In this document: positions 22,288 to 31,583 of the stretch, piece by piece
How positions within the stretch are numbered: position 1 is the first letter of the stretch
How the letters are laid out: every line of letters begins with the position of its first letter
From: an uncultured Bacilli bacterium
Lineage (GTDB): Bacteria; Bacillota_I; Bacilli_A; RF39; UBA660
Length of the DNA: 33,477 nucleotides
Reading direction: 5' to 3'
Assembly: GCA_934086935.1 (NCBI GenBank)
Contig: CAKOIQ010000010.1
Location: 1 to 33,477, forward strand
Position numbers and translations under genes: made by a program
The notes under the pieces: model-generated
Databases searched by the model: none
The model's input: only the letters and a program-made list of their open reading frames with translations
Told to the model about the DNA's origin: nothing

Positions 22288-23409
22288 ATGAAAATTGAAT
22301 ACACTTTATTAAAAACAGAAAAGAATACTAAAGCTCGTTTAGGTAAGATTAAAACTAATTATGGTGAGTATGAAACACCAATGTTTATGCCGGTTGGAAC
22401 GCAAGCGACGGTTAAGACTTTGGCTCCTGAGGAACTTAAGGCAATTGATTGTGGAATTATTTTAGCTAATACTTATCATTTATGGCTTAGACCTGGTGAA
22501 GATATTATTGATAAAGCTGGGGGATTACATAAATTTATGAATTGGGATGGTCCAATTTTAACTGATTCAGGTGGATTTCAAGTATTTAGTTTAGCTAAAA
22601 GAAAAGATATTAGTGAAGAGGGTGTTAAGTTTAAGAATCAATATAATGGTGATGCTTTATTTTTAACTCCGGAAAAATCTATTGAAATTCAAAATAAATT
22701 AGATAGTGATATTGCGATGAGTTTTGATGAATGTATTGGATGGCCAGCTACTTATGATTATTGTAAGCAAAGTGTTGAAAGAACTTTAAGATGGGCTAAA
22801 AGAGGCAAAGATGTCTTTAATAATCCAAGACAAAGTTTATTTGGAATTGTTCAAGGTGGTGAGTACGAAGAATTAAGAAAACATTGTGCCGAAGAACTAG
22901 TTAAAATAGGATTTGATGGATATTCAATAGGTGGAACTAGTGTTGGAGAAGATAAACCAACAATGTATAAAATGGTTGAAATGAGTACTAAATATTTACC
23001 AGAAGATAAAGTTAGATATTTAATGGGAGTAGGAGATCCAATTGATTTAGTAGAAAACGTAATTAGAGGAATAGATATCTTTGATTGTGTTAGTCCAACT
23101 AGATTAGCAAGACATGGGCATGCTTTAACTAAATATGGAAAGATTAATTTAAAGAATGCTAAATATAAAGAAGATTTTACACCAATAAGTGAAGAATGTG
23201 ATTGTTATGCTTGTAAACATTATACTAAAGCATATATTAAACATTTAATAAATGCAGAGGAAACTTTTGGGGCAAGATTATTATCAATTCATAATATTAA
23301 TTATTTAGTTAATTTAACTAAAGAGTTAAGGGAAGCAATAAAGAATGATAGTATTTTAGAATATAGAGAGGAATTTATTAAAAATTATTATGGAACCAAA
23401 GAAAAATAA
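22288..23409 (+). CDS. tgt: tRNA-guanine transglycosylase
   Basis: Exchanges guanine 34 of GUN-anticodon tRNAs for preQ1 in queuosine synthesis. It is 373 residues from ATG 22288, chosen because GGTGAT lies four bases upstream. The catalytic aspartates are D93 (LTDSGGFQVFS) and D266 (FDCVSPTRLARHG). The zinc site is CDCYACKHYTKAYIKHL near the C-terminus. GIVQGG and SIGGTSVGE substrate-binding motifs are present. Neither queA nor preQ1 synthesis genes are in the window, so the cell may make Q elsewhere in the genome or salvage the base. The next gene starts inside its 3' end. Confidence 0.96.
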   Translation: MKIEYTLLKTEKNTKARLGKIKTNYGEYETPMFMPVGTQATVKTLAPEELKAIDCGIILANTYHLWLRPGEDIIDKAGGLHKFMNWDGPILTDSGGFQVFSLAKRKDISEEGVKFKNQYNGDALFLTPEKSIEIQNKLDSDIAMSFDECIGWPATYDYCKQSVERTLRWAKRGKDVFNNPRQSLFGIVQGGEYEELRKHCAEELVKIGFDGYSIGGTSVGEDKPTMYKMVEMSTKYLPEDKVRYLMGVGDPIDLVENVIRGIDIFDCVSPTRLARHGHALTKYGKINLKNAKYKEDFTPISEECDCYACKHYTKAYIKHLINAEETFGARLLSIHNINYLVNLTKELREAIKNDSILEYREEFIKNYYGTKEK

Positions 23410-23695
23410 TTTTGTAATAATTTTAGTTGCTTTATTTATAATAATTTTATTTGTTTTAGCATTTTATAAAAATTTAAATTCACATTATGAAAAAGAATTA
23501 TTAGTTGTTAATAATAAAATATTAGAATCAGCTAAAAAATGTTATTTAGAGGAAAAATGTGAAGGTGAGATTACTCTTAAAGAATTATATGAAAAAGAGT
23601 ATATTGAGAAACAAGTTGATCCAAGTACTAAGACAGATTATAATGAAAATGTATGTATTAAATGGGAAAATAAAAAGGCTGTATTTTGCAAGTAA
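23390..23695 (+). CDS. Small single-pass membrane protein, pseudopilin-like
   Basis: A 101-residue protein overlapping the end of tgt by 20 bases. A membrane helix (about 7-26) is followed by an outside domain with two Cys pairs (KKCYLEEKC and NVCIKW...VFCK). The phrases NNKILESAKKCY, ITLKELYEKEYI and DPSTKTDY resemble the C-terminal domain of type II pseudopilins, but there is no prepilin cleavage motif. The function is unknown. It occupies the position where yajC often follows tgt, but it does not look like YajC. Start at ATG 23390 by coupling; no strong ribosome binding site. Confidence 0.7.
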   Translation: MEPKKNNFVIILVALFIIILFVLAFYKNLNSHYEKELLVVNNKILESAKKCYLEEKCEGEITLKELYEKEYIEKQVDPSTKTDYNENVCIKWENKKAVFCK

Positions 23696-23706
23696 CAGTC
23701 TTTTTA
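23672..23706 (+). terminator. Rho-independent terminator after the tgt unit
   Basis: AAAGGCTGT (23674-23682) pairs with ACAGTCTTT (23695-23703), one G-U pair, followed by T. The stop codon is in the loop edge. Confidence 0.75.
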
Positions 23707-23712
23707 TTCTTG

Positions 23713-23741
23713 TTGACATTAAAAAAATATTGATATAAAAT
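23713..23741 (+). promoter_or_regulatory. Promoter for the ABC exporter pair
   Basis: Perfect TTGACA (23713-23718), 17 bases, TAAAAT (23736-23741). AAGGA (23776-23780) lies six bases before the ATG at 23787. Confidence 0.7.
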
Positions 23742-23786
23742 TTTGTTTAGTGTGAATACGGGTTTATTTATTTGAAAGGAAAATGT

Positions 23787-25544
23787 ATGTTAAAGTTATT
23801 TAAAAATTTAACTAAAAAGGATGTTTGTCTTTTTTTAGTGGCAGTTGTTTTTATTATTTTAGGTGTTAATTTGGAACTTAAGATGCCTGATTATATGTCT
23901 AAAATAACATTATTAGTACAAACTGAAGGCAGTAAGATGAGTGGTATATTGATAAATGGTGGATATATGCTTGGTTGTGCTTTTGGAAGTATGTTAATTA
24001 GTATTTTAGTAGGTTATTTAATAGCGAGAGTTACTAGTAATTTTTCACTTAATACGAGAAATAAATTGTTTAATAAAGTATTAAGTATGGGAATGCAAGA
24101 TGTTAAAGCATTTAATACTAGTAGTTTAATTACGAGAACTACTAATGATATTACACAGTTGGAAATGGTTTTAGGAATGGGAATGCAGTTATTAATTAAA
24201 GCGCCTGTTACTGCTATTATTGCTGTTACTAAAATATTAAATAAGAATTGGCAATGGAGTTTAGCGACGGGTATTGCTGTTGTGATATTACTTACGACAA
24301 TTGGAATACTTACTGTTATAGTTATGCCTAAATTTAAAATAGTTCAGAAGTTAATTGATAAATTAAATGGAGTAACTAGAGAAAATTTAACTGGTATTAG
24401 AGTAGTTAGAGCTTTTAATGCTGAAGAATATCAAGAAAATAAGTTTGATGAGGTAAATAATAAACTTACTAATCAACAATTGTTTAACCAAAGAACATTT
24501 TCAATTATGCAACCAATAATGTACTTAGTTATGCATGTTTTATCTATGTCTATATATTTTATGGGAGCATTTTTGATTGCTAAAAGTTCAATGAGTGATA
24601 AGCTTACGATATTTAGTGAGATGGTTGTTTTTTCTTCATATGCGATGCAAGTTATTATGTCATTTTTAATGATAGCGATGATTATTACAATTATGCCAAG
24701 AGCTAATGTATCAGCTAATCGTATTAATGAAGTTTTAAATACGGTTGATAGTATTTTAGATGGTAATGTTAAAAAGGGTATAGAAGAAGGTACAGTTGAG
24801 TTTAAACATGTTTATTTTAAATATCCTAATGCCGAAGAATATGTTTTAGAAGATATTTCTTTTAAAGCTAATAAGGGTGATGTAGTAGCTTTTATTGGTT
24901 CAACTGGTAGTGGTAAAAGTACTTTGATTAATTTAGTTCCAAGATTTTATGATGTTACTTCTGGTGAGGTACTAGTTGATGGAGTTAATGTTAAAGATTA
25001 TGATCAAAAAGCTTTACATAATATTTTGGGTTATGTTCCTCAAAAGGCTGTTATGTTTAATGGTAGTGTTAAATATAATGTTAGTTATGGAGAAAATGGT
25101 AAGGGTAAAAAAGATATTAAATTAATAGAAGAAGCAATAAGAGTTGCTCAAGCCGAAGATTTTGTTACAAAAATGGATGATGGTTATAATAGTCATATTG
25201 CTCAAGGTGGTACTAATGTATCTGGTGGGCAGAAACAAAGATTAGCTATCGCCAGAGCAATTGCTAGAAAACCAGAAATATATATATTTGATGATTCGTT
25301 TTCAGCTTTGGATTATAAGACAGATTCAGTACTTAGAAAAGAACTTAAAAAATATACTAAGGAATCAACTAGTTTAATAGTTGCACAAAGAATAGGAACT
25401 ATTTTAAATGCTGATCAGATTGTGGTTTTAGATCAAGGAAAATGTGTGGGAATAGGTACTCATAAAGAGTTACTTAAAAATTGTGAAGTGTATAGAGAAA
25501 TTGCCTTATCACAATTATCAAAGGAGGAACTAGAAAATGCCTAA
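23787..25544 (+). CDS. ABC exporter half-transporter, degenerate ATP site (BmrC-like)
   Basis: A 585-residue half-transporter: six membrane helices (about 10-310), then the ATPase domain. Walker A is GSTGSGKS (371-378), the signature VSGGQ (478-482) is intact, and the Walker B Asp is D502. The catalytic Glu position is D503 and the switch His is Q534, so this subunit's Walker side is non-catalytic. That is the rule for one partner of heterodimeric exporters such as BmrC/BmrD, LmrC/LmrD and TM287/288; the length equals that of Bacillus BmrC. It overlaps its partner by eight bases. Likely exports drugs or lipophilic compounds; the substrate is unknown. Confidence 0.92.
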   Translation: MLKLFKNLTKKDVCLFLVAVVFIILGVNLELKMPDYMSKITLLVQTEGSKMSGILINGGYMLGCAFGSMLISILVGYLIARVTSNFSLNTRNKLFNKVLSMGMQDVKAFNTSSLITRTTNDITQLEMVLGMGMQLLIKAPVTAIIAVTKILNKNWQWSLATGIAVVILLTTIGILTVIVMPKFKIVQKLIDKLNGVTRENLTGIRVVRAFNAEEYQENKFDEVNNKLTNQQLFNQRTFSIMQPIMYLVMHVLSMSIYFMGAFLIAKSSMSDKLTIFSEMVVFSSYAMQVIMSFLMIAMIITIMPRANVSANRINEVLNTVDSILDGNVKKGIEEGTVEFKHVYFKYPNAEEYVLEDISFKANKGDVVAFIGSTGSGKSTLINLVPRFYDVTSGEVLVDGVNVKDYDQKALHNILGYVPQKAVMFNGSVKYNVSYGENGKGKKDIKLIEEAIRVAQAEDFVTKMDDGYNSHIAQGGTNVSGGQKQRLAIARAIARKPEIYIFDDSFSALDYKTDSVLRKELKKYTKESTSLIVAQRIGTILNADQIVVLDQGKCVGIGTHKELLKNCEVYREIALSQLSKEELENA

Positions 25545-27681
25545 GAACGAAAAAGAAAATAGAGTTGCTCCTAGAAGACATGGACAAAATTTTGAAAAAC
25601 CTAAAAATTTCAAAAGTGCGATTGCAAGATTGTTAAAAGAACTAAATACTTTTAAAGTTAGTGTTGTTTTAGCTTTATTATTTGCGGCTATTGGTTCGAT
25701 TATATCAATTAATGCCCCTAAATATTTATCTAAACTTACTGATGAAATTAGTGCGGGATTAAAGGTAAATAGTGATAATTTAAAATTAATTACAACTAAG
25801 ATGATGAATAGCTTTACGGAAGATAATTTAATAAAAATACTTGATAATAAAGATTTGTCTTTAGAAGATAGAGAGTCTATTAGTAATTTTATTAAGAGTG
25901 AGGATGCTTCTAAGTTATCAGTAAATGTTATTACTAAGTTATTTAATGATTTTGAGATTGATGGAGTAGTTATTAGTAGTGATGATCAAGTTAAGTCTTT
26001 AAGCATTTTATTGAGTTTAAAAGATGAAAAAGATGGTAATAAGATTTATAGTGCTTTAGATAAACTTCCTGATAATATGAAAAAGGTTATTGAACCAACA
26101 ATCAATTTGGTTAAAATTAAAAATATTGGAGTATTTTTATTTATCTTATATTTTATAAGTGCTTTATTTACTTATGGTGAAGCAATTTTAATGGTTAATG
26201 TATCAAATAATTTTGCAAGAAAATTAAGAACTAAAACTAGTGAGAAGATTAATAAATTACCTCTAAAATATTTTGATAATCATGTTTTTGGTGATGTTTT
26301 ATCAAGGGTAACTAATGATATTGATACAATTGCTTCAACTTTAAATGATTCTTTATCTACTTTAGTTAGTGCGATTACTTTATTTTTGGGTGCAACATTT
26401 ATGATGTTTTATACTAACTGGATTATGGCAGTTACGGCAATTGTTTCATCACTATTTGGATTTGCATTTATGTTTATAATTTTAGGTAAGAGTCAAAAAT
26501 ATTTTATGCGAAGACAAACTGAACTTGGTAATTTGAATGGTCATATTGAAGAGGTATATTCTGGTCTTAATGTTGTTAAGGCTTACAATGGACAAAATGA
26601 TGTTATTAAGAAGTTTGATGAATACAATAATAAAGTTTATGACGCTAATTTAAAGAGTCAATTCTTATCAGGTTTAATGCATCCAATGATGGGATTTATG
26701 GGTAATCTAGGTTATGTATCTGTTTGTATTGTTGGAGCAATTTTAACGATGAATGGTTATATTACTTTTGGGGTTATTGTAGCGTTTATTACTTATGTTA
26801 GATTATTTTCAAGTCCACTTACACAAATTGCACAAGCTATGAGTAGTTTACAATCAACAGCAGCAGCTTCAGAAAGGGTTTTTGAAATATTTGATGAAGA
26901 AGAATTAGCTGATGAAAGTCAAATTAAAAATAGATTAAAGTTAAATGATGTTAAAGGTAAGATTGAATTTAAAAATATTAACTTTACTTATGCTGGCAAT
27001 GAAAAACCTACAATTAAAAACTTTAGTGCTGTAGCAAATCCAGGAGAAAAGGTAGCTATTGTCGGACCTACTGGAGCTGGAAAAACAACCTTAGTTAATT
27101 TATTAATGAAATTTTATGATATAGATAATGGCGATATTTTAATTGATGGAGAAAGTATTCATGATTTAACTAGAGAAAATATTCATGATTTATTTACGAT
27201 GGTTCTTCAAGATACTTGGTTATTTGAAGGAAGTATTAAGGAAAATATTATTTATAATCGTAAGAATATTAGTGATAGTAAAGTTAAAGAAGTGTGTAAA
27301 ATTGTAGGAATAGATCATTTTATTAAAACATTACCTGATGGTTATGATTCTATTCTTTCAGATAATGATAGTGTTTCAGCAGGACAAAGACAATTACTTA
27401 CAATAGCTCGTGGTATGATTAAAAATGCACCATTTTTAATATTAGATGAAGCTACTAGTAATGTAGATACGAGAACTGAAGAATTAGTTCAAAAAGCTAT
27501 GGATGAACTTACTAAAGGGAAGACTTCATTTATTATTGCACATCGTTTATCGACGATTAAAAATGCTAACTTAATATTAGTTATGGATCAAGGTAATATA
27601 ATTGAACAAGGAACCCATGAAGAATTGCTTACTAAAGATGGTTTTTATGCTAAACTTTATAATTCACAATTTAAAAAATAA
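25537..27681 (+). CDS. ABC exporter half-transporter, catalytic site, extracellular insert (BmrD-like)
   Basis: A 714-residue partner of the preceding gene. Walker A is GPTGAGKT (510-517), Walker B ends D637-E638, and the switch His is H669, so this is the hydrolysing side. Its own signature is VSAGQ (613-617), with Ala for the first Gly, which completes the degenerate site with the partner. Between the first two membrane helices (about residues 65-205) lies a ~130-residue charged insert predicted outside the membrane, as in BmrD, where it forms an extracellular domain. AGGAGG within the end of the partner gene precedes the ATG. Ends at its own terminator. Confidence 0.92.
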   Translation: MPKNEKENRVAPRRHGQNFEKPKNFKSAIARLLKELNTFKVSVVLALLFAAIGSIISINAPKYLSKLTDEISAGLKVNSDNLKLITTKMMNSFTEDNLIKILDNKDLSLEDRESISNFIKSEDASKLSVNVITKLFNDFEIDGVVISSDDQVKSLSILLSLKDEKDGNKIYSALDKLPDNMKKVIEPTINLVKIKNIGVFLFILYFISALFTYGEAILMVNVSNNFARKLRTKTSEKINKLPLKYFDNHVFGDVLSRVTNDIDTIASTLNDSLSTLVSAITLFLGATFMMFYTNWIMAVTAIVSSLFGFAFMFIILGKSQKYFMRRQTELGNLNGHIEEVYSGLNVVKAYNGQNDVIKKFDEYNNKVYDANLKSQFLSGLMHPMMGFMGNLGYVSVCIVGAILTMNGYITFGVIVAFITYVRLFSSPLTQIAQAMSSLQSTAAASERVFEIFDEEELADESQIKNRLKLNDVKGKIEFKNINFTYAGNEKPTIKNFSAVANPGEKVAIVGPTGAGKTTLVNLLMKFYDIDNGDILIDGESIHDLTRENIHDLFTMVLQDTWLFEGSIKENIIYNRKNISDSKVKEVCKIVGIDHFIKTLPDGYDSILSDNDSVSAGQRQLLTIARGMIKNAPFLILDEATSNVDTRTEELVQKAMDELTKGKTSFIIAHRLSTIKNANLILVMDQGNIIEQGTHEELLTKDGFYAKLYNSQFKK

Positions 27682-27687
27682 CTTTAC

Positions 27688-27718
27688 AAAAAATGTGTCA
27701 AATGATACATTTTTTTTA
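27688..27718 (+). terminator. Rho-independent terminator after the ABC exporter
   Basis: AAAAAATGTGTC (27688-27699) pairs with GATACATTTTTT (27704-27715), one G-U pair, loop AAAT, and a long T run. Confidence 0.85.
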
Positions 27719-27761
27719 TTTTAAAAAAAAATTCCTTGCGGATTTAATAAGATTGATGTAT

Positions 27762-27801
27762 TATAATGGTAGACGGTGGCATGATGTGGAAGAAAGTGGG
27801 G
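27762..27801 (+). promoter_or_regulatory. mraZ promoter -10 and four MraZ-box-like repeats
   Basis: TATAAT at 27762-27767 is followed by TGG triplets at 27767, 27777, 27787 and 27797 (TGGTA, TGGCA, TGGAA, TGGGG), an exact 10-base period. MraZ proteins bind direct repeats of TGGGN or AAAGTGG type spaced by about one helical turn and repress their own operon. The last repeat, AAAGTGGGGGA, also serves as ribosome binding site for mraZ, so binding would block both transcription and leader access. Confidence 0.7.
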
Positions 27802-27808
27802 GATTAAA

Positions 27809-28252
27809 ATGTTAATGGGAGAGTTTCATCATAATATTGATGATAAAGGCAGATTAATAATTCCTTCTAAGTTCAGATATGAACTAGGAGAGAAGTTTAT
27901 AATCACCCGTGGCTTAGAAAAATGTTTATTTGTTTATTCTCTTACTGAATGGGAAAAGATAGTTAAACGTTTAAGAAGTCTACCATTTACAAATAAAGAT
28001 GCCCGTAATTTTACAAGATTTTTCCTATCAGGCGCTGCAGAATGTGAGTTCGATAAACAAGGTCGAATAAACATTACCTCCCCACTCGTTCATTACGCCG
28101 ATTTAACTAAAGAATGCGTTATAATCGGCGCTAATGATCGACTTGAAATATGGAGTGAGGATTCATGGTGTAATTTCTTTGAGGAAAATGAAGATAGCTT
28201 AGCAGATATTGCAGAAAACTTATTTAAGGCAGATGATTATGAAACATTATAG
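27809..28252 (+). CDS. mraZ: Transcriptional regulator MraZ
   Basis: DNA-binding protein of the SpoVT/AbrB fold and first gene of the division and cell-wall cluster; it represses its own operon in other bacteria. At 147 residues it has two tandem MraZ domains: HHNIDDKGRLIIPSKFR (about 7-23) and ECEFDKQGRINITSPL (about 78-93). ATG 27809 follows GTGGGGGA. Its DNA uses more CGN arginine codons and C-ending codons than neighbouring genes, five CGN of nine Arg by my count. It overlaps rsmH by 14 bases. Four repeats in the leader are its likely operator. Confidence 0.95.
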   Translation: MLMGEFHHNIDDKGRLIIPSKFRYELGEKFIITRGLEKCLFVYSLTEWEKIVKRLRSLPFTNKDARNFTRFFLSGAAECEFDKQGRINITSPLVHYADLTKECVIIGANDRLEIWSEDSWCNFFEENEDSLADIAENLFKADDYETL

Positions 28253-29162
28253 TGTACTTAAGAGTGAACTTATAGATGGATTAAACATCAAGCCAGATGG
28301 AATATATGTAGATGCAACACTAGGTTATGCAGGAGACTCAAAAGAAATATTAAAGCGAGTAAGAAGGGGTTTTCTTTTCGCCTTTGATCAAGACATGGAA
28401 GCTATAAATTATAGCCAAAGTGAATTATCAAAGATAAGTGATAATTTCAAAATTATTTATTCTAATTTTGAACATTTGAAAGAAAAATTAACTGAAGAGG
28501 GAATAACTTTAGTTGATGGAATAATTTTTGATTTAGGTTTATCTAGTCCTCAAATCGATGAAAAAGAAAGAGGATTTTCATTTATGCAAGATGCACCACT
28601 TGATATGAGAATGGATTTAGGTAAAGAAGTAGATGCTAAAATGATAGTTAATAACTATAGTTTAGATAAACTTACAGATATATTTTTTAAATATGGAGAA
28701 GAAAAATATTCAAGAAGTATAGCTAAATCAATTGTTAAAGAAAGACAAAAGAAAGAAATTAATTCAACATTAGAGTTAGTAGAAGCTATTAAAAAAGGAG
28801 TACCTTTTAAATACTTTATTACTAATCATCCAGAAAGACAAATATTTCAAGCAATTAGAATTGAAGTAAATGATGAATTAAATGTTTTAACTAAAGCTTT
28901 AGTAGATGCTATTATGATGCTAAAGGCTGGCGGAAGAATAGGAGTAATTACTTTTCATTCTTTAGAAGATAGAATAGTTAAACAAACATTTAAAAAATAT
29001 AGTGAAGTTGATGATTTAGTTAAAGGATTACCAGAAATTCCAGATGAATATAAACCTTTAATTAAACTTGTAAATAAAAAACCTATTTTACCAAGTGAAG
29101 AAGAACTTGATGAAAATAGTAGAAGCAGAAGTGCTAAATTAAGAATAATAGAAAGGGTATAA
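28239..29162 (+). CDS. rsmH: 16S rRNA m4C1402 methyltransferase RsmH
   Basis: S-adenosylmethionine-dependent enzyme that N4-methylates C1402 in the decoding centre of 16S rRNA. It is 307 residues from ATG 28239; in-frame TTG 28209 and ATG 28233 are possible but the family begins near HYSVLKSELIDGL. The SAM-binding motif YVDATLGYAGDS resembles the family's DATLGxGGHS with Asp in place of His. FDLGLSSPQIDEKERGFSF, DMRMD, FKYF...RIEVNDEL and FHSLEDRIVK are all characteristic. It overlaps mraZ and is followed two bases later by ftsL. Confidence 0.95.
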   Translation: MKHYSVLKSELIDGLNIKPDGIYVDATLGYAGDSKEILKRVRRGFLFAFDQDMEAINYSQSELSKISDNFKIIYSNFEHLKEKLTEEGITLVDGIIFDLGLSSPQIDEKERGFSFMQDAPLDMRMDLGKEVDAKMIVNNYSLDKLTDIFFKYGEEKYSRSIAKSIVKERQKKEINSTLELVEAIKKGVPFKYFITNHPERQIFQAIRIEVNDELNVLTKALVDAIMMLKAGGRIGVITFHSLEDRIVKQTFKKYSEVDDLVKGLPEIPDEYKPLIKLVNKKPILPSEEELDENSRSRSAKLRIIERV

Positions 29163-29164
29163 TA

Positions 29165-29455
29165 ATGAAGAAGACTAGAAAGAAAGTTAGATTACATGGT
29201 ATTGATAGATTATTAATTACAGTATTAGTTTTACTTGTAGTTTCTAGTCCAATTGTAGTTGTTTACTCTAAGAGTGTATTATCTGAAAGTAATATTGAAC
29301 TTGAAAGAATGAAAAAGAAGATAGATAAACAAGAAAGTATTAATGAAAGCATTAATATGAAGATAAATGAACTTGCAAGTCTGTCAAATATTCAGGATAT
29401 TGCAAAAGAATTTGGTTTAAAATATCAAAATGATAATATAGTTGTGATAAAATAA
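29165..29455 (+). CDS. ftsL: Cell division protein FtsL
   Basis: Small bitopic protein of the divisome that activates the septal peptidoglycan synthase together with DivIC/FtsB. It is 96 residues: a basic N-terminus (MKKTRKKVR), a membrane helix (about 16-35, LLITVLVLLVVSSPIVVVY) and an external coiled coil rich in E, K, I and N (about 40-80). Sequence conservation of FtsL is low; size, topology and position between rsmH and the PBP gene make the call. AAGGG upstream of ATG 29165 is the ribosome binding site. Confidence 0.87.
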   Translation: MKKTRKKVRLHGIDRLLITVLVLLVVSSPIVVVYSKSVLSESNIELERMKKKIDKQESINESINMKINELASLSNIQDIAKEFGLKYQNDNIVVIK

Positions 29456-29475
29456 ATATAGGTGATGATAAAGTG

Positions 29476-31581
29476 ATGAAAAGTAACAAGAGCATATCAA
29501 TTAATAAATTTACTATGCTTGGAGTTGCTTTTTTGTTTGCAATAATTATTGCCAAACTTTTATATGTAGCAGTTTCTACTAAAGTAGATGGTATTGATTT
29601 AAAAAAGTTTGCTTTATCAAGAACAACTGCTACTAAGAAGATAACTGCAACGAGAGGAACTATCTATGATGCTAATAATGAAATACTTGCACAAAATGTT
29701 AGAAGTTATACTGTTATTGCATATTTAGCTGAATCAAGAACAACTGATCCGGATAATCCTCAACATGTAGTAGATAAACAAATGACCGCAGAAAAGTTAA
29801 GTCCGTTATTAAATATGAAAGTAGAAACTTTAGTTAAAATGCTTAGTAGAGATGCATATCAAGTTGAACTTAGACCTGGTGGATATAATATTAGTGAGTT
29901 ATTAAAGCAAGAAATAGATGCTTTAAACTTACCAGGAATTGATTTTATTAAAAGTACTAAAAGAGATTATCCTAATGGTGATTTTGCTTCTTATATTTTA
30001 GGGTATGCAGTAAGAAAAGATGATGGTTCAATTGTTGGTGAATTAGGAATTGAAGGAAAATATAATAAACAATTAACTGGTAATGATGGTAAACTTACTT
30101 ATCAAAAGGATGCTTATGGATATAAGATAGCGAATACTCCTGAAGTTGAAGATCCAGCAACAGATGGTGTAGAGATTTATCTAACATTGGATTCTAATAT
30201 TCAACTTTATTTAGAAAATGCGATGGATAAATTAGAACAAGTAGGAATTGATTGGGCGACTTTAACAATTGCTGATGCTAAAACGGGAGCGATTGTTGGT
30301 TCTGCTTCAACTCCTAGTTTTGATCCTAATAAATTAAATATTAAAGATTATAATAATCCTTTAGTAAGTTATACTTATGAACCTGGTTCAACTATGAAGA
30401 TTTATTCATTTATGGCCGCAATAGATACTGGTAATTATAATGGTAGTGAAATGTATGATTCTGGTAATATTGTTGTTGATAATTATGTTATTAGCGATTG
30501 GAATAGAAAAGGATGGGGAAAGATTAGTTATGATACTGGTTTTACTTATTCTTCAAATGTTGCAGCTGTTAAATTAGCTGAAAAAATCGGTAAAGATACT
30601 TTGCTTGATTATTATGAAAAATTTGGTTTTGGTTCTAAAACTGGGATTGAACTTTCCAATGAGTTAAGAGGTAAGTTAGATTTCTTTTATAAGTCTGAAC
30701 TTGCAAGTGCTTCTTATGGACAAGGTATTACCACAACACCTATTCAAAATATACAAGCATTAACATCAATAAGTAATAAAGGAATAGTTTTAAAACCATA
30801 TATAGTTAAAAAAATAGTTGATCCAAATACGGGTAAAACAATTTATGAAGGTAAGAGAAATGAATTAGGTAGAGCAGTAAGCGAAAATACGGTTAATAAA
30901 ATGATTGAACTTATGGATTTAACTGTTAATGGTGATGATTCAGTTGCTACTGGTAAAAAATATCATACTAATCAAGTTAGATTAATAGGAAAAACAGGAA
31001 CTGCACAGTACACTAATTCAAATGGGAAATATGCTAGTGGTAATTATAATAATATTAGATCATTTGCTGGAATGTTTCCTAAAGATGATCCAGAATATAT
31101 AATTTATGTATCTATTAAAAGATTACAAACATCTGGTAATTATATGGGAACTGTAATTAAGGAAGTTGTTGAGTCAGTTGCTAAATATAAAAATTTAAAT
31201 TTAAGAGAAACAAGTGAAGATAGTAAAAAAATTGTTAAAATAGCTAATTATATTACCATGACACCTAGTGAGGTTACTAGTAAATTAGAAGCTTTTGGAC
31301 TTACTCCAATTGTTATTGGTGATGGAGAATTTATAACTAAACAATATCCAATAAAAGATATTAGTGTTTTACAAGGTAGTAAAGTTTTTTTAAAAACTAA
31401 TGGCAATAGTTATGTAATGCCAAATGTTATAGGATGGACTAAAAATGAAGTAATAACACTAGCAAAATTATTAAATTTATCTTATAATGTAAATGGATAT
31501 GGAAATGTTACTTCGGTTAATATAAATGCGGGTGAAGTAATTGACCAAAATAAAACTTTAGAAATTGAATTAGGAGGTTAG
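29476..31581 (+). CDS. Septal penicillin-binding protein (PBP2B/FtsI type) with PASTA domains
   Basis: Class B penicillin-binding protein that cross-links septal peptidoglycan. It is about 701 residues; start is ATG 29476 or GTG 29473, both behind AGGTGAT (29460-29466). A membrane helix (about 15-33) is followed by the dimerisation domain (TRGTIYDANNEILAQN) and the transpeptidase: S305-T-M-K308, S359-S-N361 and K506-T-G. The C-terminal ~110 residues are two PASTA-like repeats, as in Bacillus Pbp2B (pbpB); SpoVD is a related alternative. Its place after mraZ-rsmH-ftsL fits the division PBP. The usual next genes (mraY, murD) are not here. Confidence 0.94.
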   Translation: MKSNKSISINKFTMLGVAFLFAIIIAKLLYVAVSTKVDGIDLKKFALSRTTATKKITATRGTIYDANNEILAQNVRSYTVIAYLAESRTTDPDNPQHVVDKQMTAEKLSPLLNMKVETLVKMLSRDAYQVELRPGGYNISELLKQEIDALNLPGIDFIKSTKRDYPNGDFASYILGYAVRKDDGSIVGELGIEGKYNKQLTGNDGKLTYQKDAYGYKIANTPEVEDPATDGVEIYLTLDSNIQLYLENAMDKLEQVGIDWATLTIADAKTGAIVGSASTPSFDPNKLNIKDYNNPLVSYTYEPGSTMKIYSFMAAIDTGNYNGSEMYDSGNIVVDNYVISDWNRKGWGKISYDTGFTYSSNVAAVKLAEKIGKDTLLDYYEKFGFGSKTGIELSNELRGKLDFFYKSELASASYGQGITTTPIQNIQALTSISNKGIVLKPYIVKKIVDPNTGKTIYEGKRNELGRAVSENTVNKMIELMDLTVNGDDSVATGKKYHTNQVRLIGKTGTAQYTNSNGKYASGNYNNIRSFAGMFPKDDPEYIIYVSIKRLQTSGNYMGTVIKEVVESVAKYKNLNLRETSEDSKKIVKIANYITMTPSEVTSKLEAFGLTPIVIGDGEFITKQYPIKDISVLQGSKVFLKTNGNSYVMPNVIGWTKNEVITLAKLLNLSYNVNGYGNVTSVNINAGEVIDQNKTLEIELGG

Positions 31582-31583
31582 TA

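Noticed and set aside
23390..23695. YajC (often follows tgt)
   Set aside because: It has a membrane helix at the right place but four Cys and pseudopilin-like phrases instead of the YajC conserved part.
29352..29555. Minus-strand open frame across the ftsL/PBP junction
   Set aside because: It overlaps two conserved division genes; no start signals.
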